Assembly (NCBI RefSeq): GCF_900088535.1
Contig: NZ_LT578417.1
Span: forward strand, 620,001-684,000
Direction: 5' to 3'
DNA from: Cyanobium sp. NIES-981
GTDB lineage: Bacteria; Cyanobacteriota; Cyanobacteriia; PCC-6307; Cyanobiaceae
Length of the DNA: 64,000 nucleotides
Program-made: the position numbers and the translations under genes
Part shown: positions 55,355-64,000 of the stretch, one piece after another
How the letters are laid out: each line of letters begins with the position of its first letter
Position numbering within the stretch: the first letter of the stretch is position 1
The notes under the pieces: generated by a model
Databases searched by the model: none
What the model was told of the DNA's origin: nothing
Seen by the model: only the letters and a program-made list of their open reading frames with translations

Positions 55355-55452
55355 GGCGGGCGTTGTCGAATTGTCACGCTGGGGGGCCACGGGCCCGGGG
55401 AGCGCCAGGGCCCTTCGGCTAGGTTGCCGGATCGCTTCCCTGCCCCCGCTCC

Positions 55453-56511
55453 ATGGCCGAATCCGCCCCCCTGCTGCTGCGCGCCGCCCGAGGTGAGCAG
55501 GTGGAGCGGCCGCCGGTGTGGATGATGCGCCAGGCCGGCCGCTACATGAAGGTGTACCGCGATCTGCGCGACCGCCACCCCGGCTTCCGCGAGCGCTCGG
55601 AGAACCCCGATCTCTCCTACGAGATCTCGATGCAGCCGTTCCGGGCCTTCCAGCCCGATGGCGTGATCCTCTTCTCCGACATCCTCACCCCGCTGCCGGG
55701 GATGGGCATCGACTTCGACATCGTCGAGAGCAAGGGCCCGATCATCGAGCCCGCCATCCGCAGCCAGGCCCAGGTGGATGCCCTGCGGCCGCTGAACCCG
55801 GCGGAAGCGCTGCCCTTCGTGGGCGAGGTGCTGGGCAGGCTGCGGGCCGACGTCGGCAACGCCGCCGCGGTGCTCGGTTTCGTGGGAGCCCCCTGGACCC
55901 TGGCGGCCTACGCCGTGGAGGGCAGGAGCTCCAAGAGCTACGCCGTGATCAAGGCGATGGCGTTTCAGGAGCCGGCCCTGCTGCACCAGCTGCTGGGCCA
56001 CCTGGCCGATTCAATCGCCACCTACGTGCGTTACCAGATCGACAGCGGCGCCCAGGTGGTGCAGCTGTTCGACTCCTGGGCCGGCCAGCTCAGTCCGATC
56101 GACTACGACGTGTTCGCCGCGCCGTACCAGAAGCGGGTGATCGACCAGGTGAAGGCCACCCATCCGGACACGCCGCTGATCCTCTACATCTCCGGCAGCG
56201 CCGGCGTGCTCGAGCGCATGGCCCGCACGGGAATCGACTTCATCTCCCTCGACTGGACGGTCGACATGGCCGATGGGTGTGCGCGGCTGCCCCAGCACCT
56301 CGGCGTGCAGGGCAACGTCGACCCCGGCCTGTTGTTCGGCACCCCGGAGGCGATCCGTGAGCGCATCCTCGACACCGTGCGCAAGGCGCGCGGCCGCCGC
56401 CACATCCTCAACCTGGGGCACGGCATCCTGCCCGGCACCCCGGAGGAGAATGCACGGGTGTTCTTCGAAACCGGCAAGGCCGTGAACGAGCTGCTCGGAG
56501 CCGCCGTTTGA
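55453..56511 (+). CDS. hemE: Uroporphyrinogen decarboxylase
   Basis: Decarboxylates uroporphyrinogen III to coproporphyrinogen III in heme, chlorophyll and bilin synthesis. The 352-residue protein has the family signature [13 protein letters not shown] with the Arg pair, the FSDILTPL aspartate, [29 protein letters not shown] and the late [11 protein letters not shown] histidine. No cofactor motif is needed. The TGA overlaps the TTG start of the next gene (TTGA). Confidence 0.97.
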   Translation: MAESAPLLLRAARGEQVERPPVWMMRQAGRYMKVYRDLRDRHPGFRERSENPDLSYEISMQPFRAFQPDGVILFSDILTPLPGMGIDFDIVESKGPIIEPAIRSQAQVDALRPLNPAEALPFVGEVLGRLRADVGNAAAVLGFVGAPWTLAAYAVEGRSSKSYAVIKAMAFQEPALLHQLLGHLADSIATYVRYQIDSGAQVVQLFDSWAGQLSPIDYDVFAAPYQKRVIDQVKATHPDTPLILYISGSAGVLERMARTGIDFISLDWTVDMADGCARLPQHLGVQGNVDPGLLFGTPEAIRERILDTVRKARGRRHILNLGHGILPGTPEENARVFFETGKAVNELLGAAV

Positions 56512-57575
56512 GCGTGGCCCCGGCAGCGCCGCCGGAGGCTGTCGCCCGGCCGCAGCGGATCCTGATCACCGGCGCCAGCGGCTGTGTGGGCCAGTACATC
56601 GGCGCCCTCCTCCACCGGGAGACGGATGCCCAGCTGCTGCTGCTGCTGCGCGATCCAGCCAAGCTCACGGCCCTGCCGCCGGACGATCCCCGCATCACCC
56701 TCCTGGTGGCCGACCTGCGCCAGCTGGGGAGCCCTGAGGTGGCGGAGGTGAACGCCGCCATCGCCACAGCCACCCGGGTGATCCACACCGCCACGGCCTG
56801 GGGCGATCCGGAGCGGGCGCAGCGCGTGAACGTGGATGCGGTGAAGACCCTGCTGGCCCTCACCGATCCGGCGCGACTGGAGCAGGTGATCTACTTCTCC
56901 ACCGCCTCGGTGCTGGATCGCCGGCTGCAGCTCCTGCCGGAGGCCAGCCGCTACGGCACCGAATACATCCAGACCAAGGCCCTGTGCCTGCAGCAGCTGG
57001 AGCGCCACCCCCTGGCCCCGCGCATCGTGGCGGTGTTCCCCACCCTGGTGTTCGGCGGCAGGGTGGACGGCAGTGGCCCTTACCCCACCAGCTACCTCAC
57101 CGCGGGCCTGGGCGAGGCGGCCCGCTGGCTGTGGCTGGCCCGCTGGCTGCGGGCCGAGGCCTCCTTCCACTTCATCCACGCCGCCGACATTGCCCGGGTG
57201 TGCCAGGTGCTGGTCACGGCGCCCCATCGGCCCAACCCGGAGGAGGGACAGGGGGCTCTGCGGCGGTTGGTGCTGGGCCAGCCACCGGTGAGCGTGAACG
57301 CCACGGTGCGCCAGCTCTGCCGCTGGCGCGGGGTCTGGTGGCCGCCGTTCGGTCTGGATCTGCGCGGCTGGCTGGTGGAGGGCCTGATCCGCCTGCTGCG
57401 GATCGAGCTGAACGCCTGGGACCGCTTCTCGATCCGCCAGCGCCACTTCGTGCATGAGCCGGTGAGTCCGCCTGAGCGCTTCGGCGGCGTGAGCCACGCC
57501 CCCACGCTGGAGACCGTGTTCGCCGACGCCGGCCTGCCGCGCCGGGGGCGCCTGCCGGCCCAGTCGCGCCCATGA
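56508..57575 (+). CDS. NAD-dependent epimerase/dehydratase family protein
   Basis: Extended short-chain dehydrogenase of 355 residues. [18 protein letters not shown] is the NAD(P)-binding loop, [13 protein letters not shown] the acidic strand region, [11 protein letters not shown] the Ser region and [11 protein letters not shown] the catalytic YxxxK (Tyr near 152). The late [13 protein letters not shown] fits the family. Substrate unknown; position between hemE and petE-like gene suggests pigment or membrane metabolism but proves nothing. TTG start overlaps the hemE stop; a GTG two codons later is an alternative. Confidence 0.85.
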   Translation: MSVAPAAPPEAVARPQRILITGASGCVGQYIGALLHRETDAQLLLLLRDPAKLTALPPDDPRITLLVADLRQLGSPEVAEVNAAIATATRVIHTATAWGDPERAQRVNVDAVKTLLALTDPARLEQVIYFSTASVLDRRLQLLPEASRYGTEYIQTKALCLQQLERHPLAPRIVAVFPTLVFGGRVDGSGPYPTSYLTAGLGEAARWLWLARWLRAEASFHFIHAADIARVCQVLVTAPHRPNPEEGQGALRRLVLGQPPVSVNATVRQLCRWRGVWWPPFGLDLRGWLVEGLIRLLRIELNAWDRFSIRQRHFVHEPVSPPERFGGVSHAPTLETVFADAGLPRRGRLPAQSRP

Positions 57576-57952
57576 ACCGTGCCCTGGCCTGGTTGTGCCG
57601 AGGCGTGCTGATGCTCACGCTGCTGCTCACAGCGGCCGCGGGCCCCGCCGCCGCCGCCACCCACCGGCTGCAGCTGGGAACGGCGGAGGGCCTGCTCGCC
57701 TTCGAACCCAGCACCCTGCGCATCGAGGCCGGCGATGTGGTGACCTTCGAGGTGCACGGCCTGGGACCCCACAACCTGATCGTGGCCGGCCATCCGGAAT
57801 GGAGCCACGAGGGCCTGGTGTTCGAGGAGGGGGGCCAGTGGCAGCGACGCTTCGATGCGGCGGGGCGGTACCCGTTCTGGTGCGAGCCCCATCGCTTCGC
57901 GGGGATGGAGGGGCTGCTGATCGTGGAGGAGCCGGCGGCCGCGCAGGGCTGA
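57572..57952 (+). CDS. petE: Plastocyanin-like type I copper protein
   Basis: Lumenal copper protein that carries electrons from cytochrome b6f to photosystem I. 126 residues: signal peptide (about 1-29, LMLTLLLTAAAGPAAAA), then the cupredoxin fold. Copper ligands are His67 (GLGPHNLIV), and Cys104, His107 and Met112 in FWCEPHRFAGMEG. FEPSTLRIEAGDVVTFEV fits plastocyanin; the mature protein is slightly short. The ATG overlaps the stop of the epimerase gene. petJ, which does the same job with iron, follows 97 bases later. Confidence 0.88.
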   Translation: MNRALAWLCRGVLMLTLLLTAAAGPAAAATHRLQLGTAEGLLAFEPSTLRIEAGDVVTFEVHGLGPHNLIVAGHPEWSHEGLVFEEGGQWQRRFDAAGRYPFWCEPHRFAGMEGLLIVEEPAAAQG

Positions 57953-58049
57953 GCCATGTCAAAAATGTTGCGAAGCTCCGCCTCCTCCGGCACAACAGCG
58001 CCTGCGGCCCCTAAGTTTTTGCGGTAGCCCGTGCCTGAAGCGCCTCTCC

Positions 58050-58391
58050 ATGCGCCGTCTTTTCTCCCTGATCGCTCTCTGCCTGGCGTTGGTGCTGGGT
58101 GCCGCTCCCAGCTATGCGGCCGATGTGGCCCATGGCGGCCAGCTCTTCTCCGCCAACTGCGCCGCCTGCCACATGGGCGGTGGCAACGTGGTGAACGCGG
58201 AACGCACCCTCAAGCAGGATGCCCTGGAGGCCTACCTGGCCAACTACAGCAGCGACCACGAAGCCGCCATCGCCTACCAGGTGACCAACGGCAAGAACGC
58301 CATGCCGGCCTTCGGCGGCAAGCTCAGCGAAGGCGACATCGCCGACGTGGCGGCCTACGTGGAAGACATGGCCTCCAAGGGCTGGGCCTGA
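58050..58391 (+). CDS. petJ: Cytochrome c6
   Basis: Lumenal heme protein carrying electrons from cytochrome b6f to photosystem I, normally used when copper is scarce. 113 residues: signal peptide (1-23, ending SYA), heme-binding NCAACH (Cys37, Cys40, His41) and the axial Met85 in NGKNAMPAFGG. Gln77 (YQVTNGK) is the residue of classic c6 rather than c6A/c6B. A strong terminator follows 50 bases after the stop. Confidence 0.97.
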   Translation: MRRLFSLIALCLALVLGAAPSYAADVAHGGQLFSANCAACHMGGGNVVNAERTLKQDALEAYLANYSSDHEAAIAYQVTNGKNAMPAFGGKLSEGDIADVAAYVEDMASKGWA

Positions 58392-58441
58392 TCGGCTTTC
58401 AGCCTTCCCGCTGCAGCCTGAGCCCGCTTCATTCAGCTCCC

Positions 58442-58465
58442 AACCCCGGCCTTCCGGGGTTTTTT
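58442..58465 (+). terminator. Rho-independent terminator of petJ
   Basis: AACCCCGG (58442-58449), loop CCTT, CCGGGGTT (58454-58461), then a run of T to 58465. The perfect 8-bp stem plus T tract lies 50 bases downstream of the petJ stop on the plus strand. Confidence 0.93.
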
Positions 58466-58609
58466 CATGGCCCACGGCCAGCGTAGGGGCCGTGAGCGCA
58501 GCGTGAGCCCTCCTGCTGAAGGGGTCACTGGCCCCATGAAGATCAGTGTGTGAACCCTGTCAGCAACCCCTGACTGAACTAGCAAGGAAACAGTCGTGAC
58601 AGGTTGACC

Positions 58610-59566
58610 GTGGCCGTCTCTACGTTTTCCAATCTCAACCCGGTGGCCATCCCAGGCACGGGGACATCCGGAGTTGGCTCCCCTTACCCATCACTGATCA
58701 GCGTGGGGGGGCTGCCGGGGGGCGTCACCCGGGTGAGCGTGACCCTCAGGAATCTGAGCCACACCTGGCCAGATGATGTCGACGTGCTGTTGGTGGCCCC
58801 CGATGGGACCACCCGTTCCCTGGTGATGTCGGACGCGGGCGGTGGCAATGTGCTCAGCTCCGTCAATCTGAGCTTTGACGACAATGCCCCCGCCCCCCTA
58901 CCGGACTCCACTCAGATCGTCAGCGGCCTCTACAAGCCCTCCGACTACCAATCTGGTGACTCCTTCCCAGCCCCGGCACCGGCCGGCCCCCACACGGCCG
59001 ACTTCAGGACCTTCCGGGGCATCAATCCCAACGGCACCTGGCGCCTGTACATCAATGACGATTTCAATCCGGATAGCGGCAACCTGGCGCAGGGCTGGGA
59101 GCTGCGCCTCTTCCATGGCGCCAACCCCGTGTTCGGCGATGACGGCGACAACCTGATCAGGCTGAAAAAATCCGTCAATACCTACGCCGGAGGCCTGGGG
59201 AGCGATACCTACAAGTTAGGACGCAAAGCTGTCCGATCGTCCTGGCTCAAGAAATACGATCACTTCACGGATTTTGACACTGACAACGACCGGATCAACT
59301 ATCCCTTTGGTCGCCCCCGTGGAATCGGCAAAGACTTTGGCACCCTTTCCTCGCTGAGCGCCAAGGCGCTGAACAAGAAGTTCACTCGGAAGAATTTGAA
59401 GAGCAAAGCCTGGGGAACATTCAAGGTTGGAGCAGGTGGCGTGAACGAACGCACATTCTTGGTGATGAATGACCGCATTCCGGACTTTCAACTCAAAAGG
59501 GATTTCCTGATTGAAATCACCGGCCATTTCGGCAGCACCCCCCTCTCCAGCCTCAATGTGATCTGA
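58610..59566 (+). CDS. Surface protein with P/homoB domain and bluetail domain
   Basis: About 318 residues. The N-terminal half resembles the P (homoB) domain of proprotein convertases: [33 protein letters not shown] and [19 protein letters not shown]. The C-terminal part (about 185-318), with [12 protein letters not shown]-type sequence [14 protein letters not shown] and LIEITGHFG, matches the bluetail domain of picocyanobacterial surface proteins. There is no protease domain or classic signal peptide. I prefer GTG 58610 (AGG six bases upstream) to TTG 58604. GC content falls well below that of neighbours over 59150-59560, suggesting a foreign or fast-evolving origin. Confidence 0.78.
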   Translation: MAVSTFSNLNPVAIPGTGTSGVGSPYPSLISVGGLPGGVTRVSVTLRNLSHTWPDDVDVLLVAPDGTTRSLVMSDAGGGNVLSSVNLSFDDNAPAPLPDSTQIVSGLYKPSDYQSGDSFPAPAPAGPHTADFRTFRGINPNGTWRLYINDDFNPDSGNLAQGWELRLFHGANPVFGDDGDNLIRLKKSVNTYAGGLGSDTYKLGRKAVRSSWLKKYDHFTDFDTDNDRINYPFGRPRGIGKDFGTLSSLSAKALNKKFTRKNLKSKAWGTFKVGAGGVNERTFLVMNDRIPDFQLKRDFLIEITGHFGSTPLSSLNVI

Positions 59567-59594
59567 CCATCCCTGCCCGTCGATCACGCCGCTC

Positions 59595-59819
59595 TCACGG
59601 CAGATCCGGGGGGCCACCCTGGCGGCGGACCTCCAGCACGGCCAGATAGAGCTCCTCCGGCACCTCCCGGATGTCGTATTCACTGGGGAGCACGCCATGC
59701 ACGTGGCGGTGCACCGCCATCCAGCAGTTGCGCTCCAGGTCGCGGGCCGTGGCGTCGAACTCGCGGGAAGCTTCCGCCAGCTCGGCGATCAGGGCCTGGG
59801 GGTAAGGGCTGGTCATCAA
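59595..59819 (-). CDS. Small hypothetical protein
   Basis: 74 residues, no family recognised. Helical start ([23 protein letters not shown]), then [22 protein letters not shown] and [14 protein letters not shown]; no signal peptide or membrane segment. The second codon is also ATG (start at 59816). Codon use is normal for the region. Convergent with the bluetail gene, 28 bases apart. Confidence 0.6.
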   Translation of the reverse strand: MMTSPYPQALIAELAEASREFDATARDLERNCWMAVHRHVHGVLPSEYDIREVPEELYLAVLEVRRQGGPPDLP

Positions 59820-59889
59820 GGGGGCTGGGCAGCGCCGAACACCACTGGGGCTGAAGGTAGATCACAGTGGCTGGGTACCGAGGCTGAAC

Positions 59890-60210
59890 GTGACCCGATT
59901 CGCGCAGAACCAACGCGCGCTGACCCGAGCCGGCCTGGACCGATCCATGGGATTCAGCGTGCTGGCGGTTGCCGCCTGCCTGCAGCTCAGCGGCGTCGCC
60001 AGTGCCCAGACGCTGATCACGGGGGGCTGTCCGCTGCTGGTGCCAGCCAGCCAGCGCGACCTGCAGCCCAAGCGCCTGCCCCCCGAGCAGGTGGCCGGGA
60101 AGAACAGGCGGGGATGCCTTTCACCCTTCGATGCGGTGTACGGCCCGGACGGCTGCCCCCAGCGGCTGTGTGGCCCGGAGGCGGGGGTGATTCAGCTGCC
60201 GCTGCCGTAG
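59890..60210 (+). CDS. Small secreted cysteine-containing protein
   Basis: Unknown protein of 106 residues from GTG 59890; an ATG at 59947 would start directly at a signal peptide ([20 protein letters not shown]). The mature part (about 66 residues) has four cysteines (GGCPLL, RGCLSP, DGCPQR, RLCGPE), suggesting two disulfides outside the cytoplasm. Its last 19 bases overlap the 3' end of the convergent gene on the minus strand. Confidence 0.6.
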   Translation: MTRFAQNQRALTRAGLDRSMGFSVLAVAACLQLSGVASAQTLITGGCPLLVPASQRDLQPKRLPPEQVAGKNRRGCLSPFDAVYGPDGCPQRLCGPEAGVIQLPLP

Positions 60211-60881
60211 GCCACCTGGCACACCGCGTTGAGCAACTGGGCCTGCTGCACCGAAGCCGGCACCTGGCCATTGAGCAGGCCCTGCTGGCAGTTGGCTGCC
60301 CCCATGAGCTCAGCGCTGCCGTCGAGGGAATAGTTGAAGCTCACCCCGGCGCTGCCCACGCTCTCGACCGAGCCGTAGTTGAGCTGGATGGCCGTGTCGG
60401 GCACCAGGATCATGGTGGACTGCTGCTCGGCCGCCGCATTCACCAGGGAGCCGATGGCGGCGCCGGTGGCCAGACCCGCCACGCCCCAGGCCGCCGCACT
60501 GGGCCCCCACCAGCCCCAGCCGCCCCAGCCGCCATACCAGCCGTGGTTCCAGGGGCGGTGGTTCCAGTAGCCGCCACCGCGCCAGGCGTCGTTCCAGCCG
60601 TGCAGATCCCGGTTGTAGAAGTTGTTGTTGATGGTCACCCGGTTGACGTTGACCCGATCGACATCCACGCCAGGGCGGGCGCCCGGGCCATAGAGGGGAT
60701 GTTCGCCGCGGTAGCCGCCGCGCCAGGCGTCACCGCCATCCCCGGAAAAGCGATAGCCGCCCCCGCCGCGAAAATCACCCCCGCGGAATCCGCCGCCGCC
60801 GAAGCCGCGGGCCTGGGCAGGGGAAGCCAGCAGGGGCAGGGAGGCCACGAGACAGCCCAGCAGAAAGGCCTGGCAACGCAT
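60192..60881 (-). CDS. Secreted Gly/Trp/Arg-rich protein
   Basis: 229 residues, no family recognised. Signal peptide 1-24 ([18 protein letters not shown]), then a glycine-rich low-complexity stretch ([19 protein letters not shown]), a Trp/Gly stretch around residues 100-125 ([12 protein letters not shown]), a short hydrophobic segment (about 128-150) and a more ordered C-terminal domain (about 150-229) with two cysteines. The ATG at 60881 gives the signal peptide. The 3' end overlaps the convergent small secreted gene by 19 bases. Possibly a surface or wall component. Confidence 0.68.
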   Translation of the reverse strand: MRCQAFLLGCLVASLPLLASPAQARGFGGGGFRGGDFRGGGGYRFSGDGGDAWRGGYRGEHPLYGPGARPGVDVDRVNVNRVTINNNFYNRDLHGWNDAWRGGGYWNHRPWNHGWYGGWGGWGWWGPSAAAWGVAGLATGAAIGSLVNAAAEQQSTMILVPDTAIQLNYGSVESVGSAGVSFNYSLDGSAELMGAANCQQGLLNGQVPASVQQAQLLNAVCQVAYGSGS

Positions 60882-61091
60882 GACGGCGGACCGGAAGTTC
60901 ACGAAAAGTCTGCTCAATCCCGGCGCCGTGCGCCGTTCCTGAAGAGCTGCAACGGGGATCCGCCCCGGCCGCTTCGGTCTTCCCACCCTGGGGGAGGAGC
61001 CCCGTACCCATCGGTACGGCTGGCACGGGTTTCAGGCCCGTTCAGGCTCCATAGGTTGATCACAAAGCACCTGACTCCGGGAGGTCGTTTC

Positions 61092-63761
<2,670 letters not shown>

Positions 63762-63796
63762 AGCGGCGGCGGCGGCGAGGCTGCCGCCCCAGGGGC

Positions 63797-64000
63797 TCAG
63801 GCCGCCAGCGCCGCGGCCAGGGCCCCATCGCTGTGCCAGCTGGAGATGCCGTCGCGGATCGGCTCGATCCCCAGCTCGGCCCGCAGCTCCTCGAGGTTCT
63901 GCTCCATGCGCTCCTCCCACCGCACGGGGAACAGGGGCTGGGCCGCCAGGCCCATCTCCAGTCCCTGGCTGATCATGCGGAACACGTAGGCCGTGGTGCG
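63797..64000 (-). CDS. Coq4-like protein, C-terminal fragment (runs off the window)
   Basis: Only the last 67 residues are visible; the 5' part lies beyond base 64000. LEMGLAAQPLFPVRWEERM and EELRAELGIEPIRDG resemble the C-terminus of Coq4 family proteins, which organise quinone biosynthesis. This rests on a short segment, so it is tentative. The gene converges on clpB, whose stop is 35 bases away. Confidence 0.5.
   Translation of the reverse strand, partial: RTTAYVFRMISQGLEMGLAAQPLFPVRWEERMEQNLEELRAELGIEPIRDGISSWHSDGALAAALAA

Noticed and set aside
59697-61091. In-frame 465-codon upstream extension of clpB
   Set aside because: It covers genes on the other frames and strand, is Ala/Pro/His-rich, and ClpB proteins begin at the conserved segment started by the ATG at 61092, which has a good Shine-Dalgarno.

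Overview
The window is a gene-dense (about 95% coding), very GC-rich chromosome segment of a unicellular cyanobacterium of the Cyanobium/Synechococcus group. The assignment rests on photosystem II D1 (psbA), a plastocyanin-like protein next to cytochrome c6, NDH-1 subunit NdhD, the phylloquinone enzymes MenB/MenD, glycogen genes glgA/glgB, Ycf51, DUF760 and DUF4336 proteins, a bluetail-type surface protein, and several copies of the cyanobacterial HIP1 palindrome. I saw no rRNA, tRNA, CRISPR array, insertion sequence or prophage. It looks like stable core chromosome with a few accessory genes.

Layout. 1-16.6 kb: cell wall and intermediary metabolism (murI, amidase, nitrilase-type hydrolase, comB, ubiD, Rrf2 regulator, aroA, MnmD-like methyltransferase, glmU, murF, glgA, L,D-transpeptidase, menB, menD, lepB). 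16.6-25.8 kb: a photosynthesis/metal neighbourhood on the minus strand (psbA, then mntC-mntA-mntB-DUF4336), flanked by a DUF697-like membrane protein, a CDF-family protein and two unknown genes. 25.8-39.4 kb: trpS, a secreted lambda-endolysin-like lytic enzyme, thrS, glk, thrB, ndhD, an M3 peptidase, a small-molecule kinase, a DOMON-like protein and a glycosyltransferase. 39.4-50 kb, mostly minus strand: GT39-like transferase, polysaccharide pyruvyl transferase, folB, proA, ROK kinase, tamB; then ycf51 and a DUF4332 gene on plus. 50-64 kb: CocE/NonD hydrolase, DUF3887 protein, glgB, hemE, an epimerase, petE-like gene, petJ, bluetail protein, small secreted proteins, clpB and a truncated Coq4-like gene.

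How genes work together. Many neighbours overlap by 4 bases (ATGA, GTGA or TTGA), suggesting translational coupling. The most interesting block is psbA-mntCAB: D1 supplies ligands for the Mn4CaO5 cluster, and the next co-directional operon encodes a manganese-type ABC importer. Two tandem hairpin terminators separate them, yet both genes carry a nearly identical 17-bp element upstream (15 of 17 positions). A 9-codon mini-ORF bridges mntA and mntB, and a DUF4336 gene is coupled to the operon's end. Other points worth attention are a CDF homologue that has lost most of its metal-site residues, a lambda-lysozyme-type enzyme whose signal peptide is reached only from a CTG start, and a bluetail surface protein with clearly lower GC than its surroundings.
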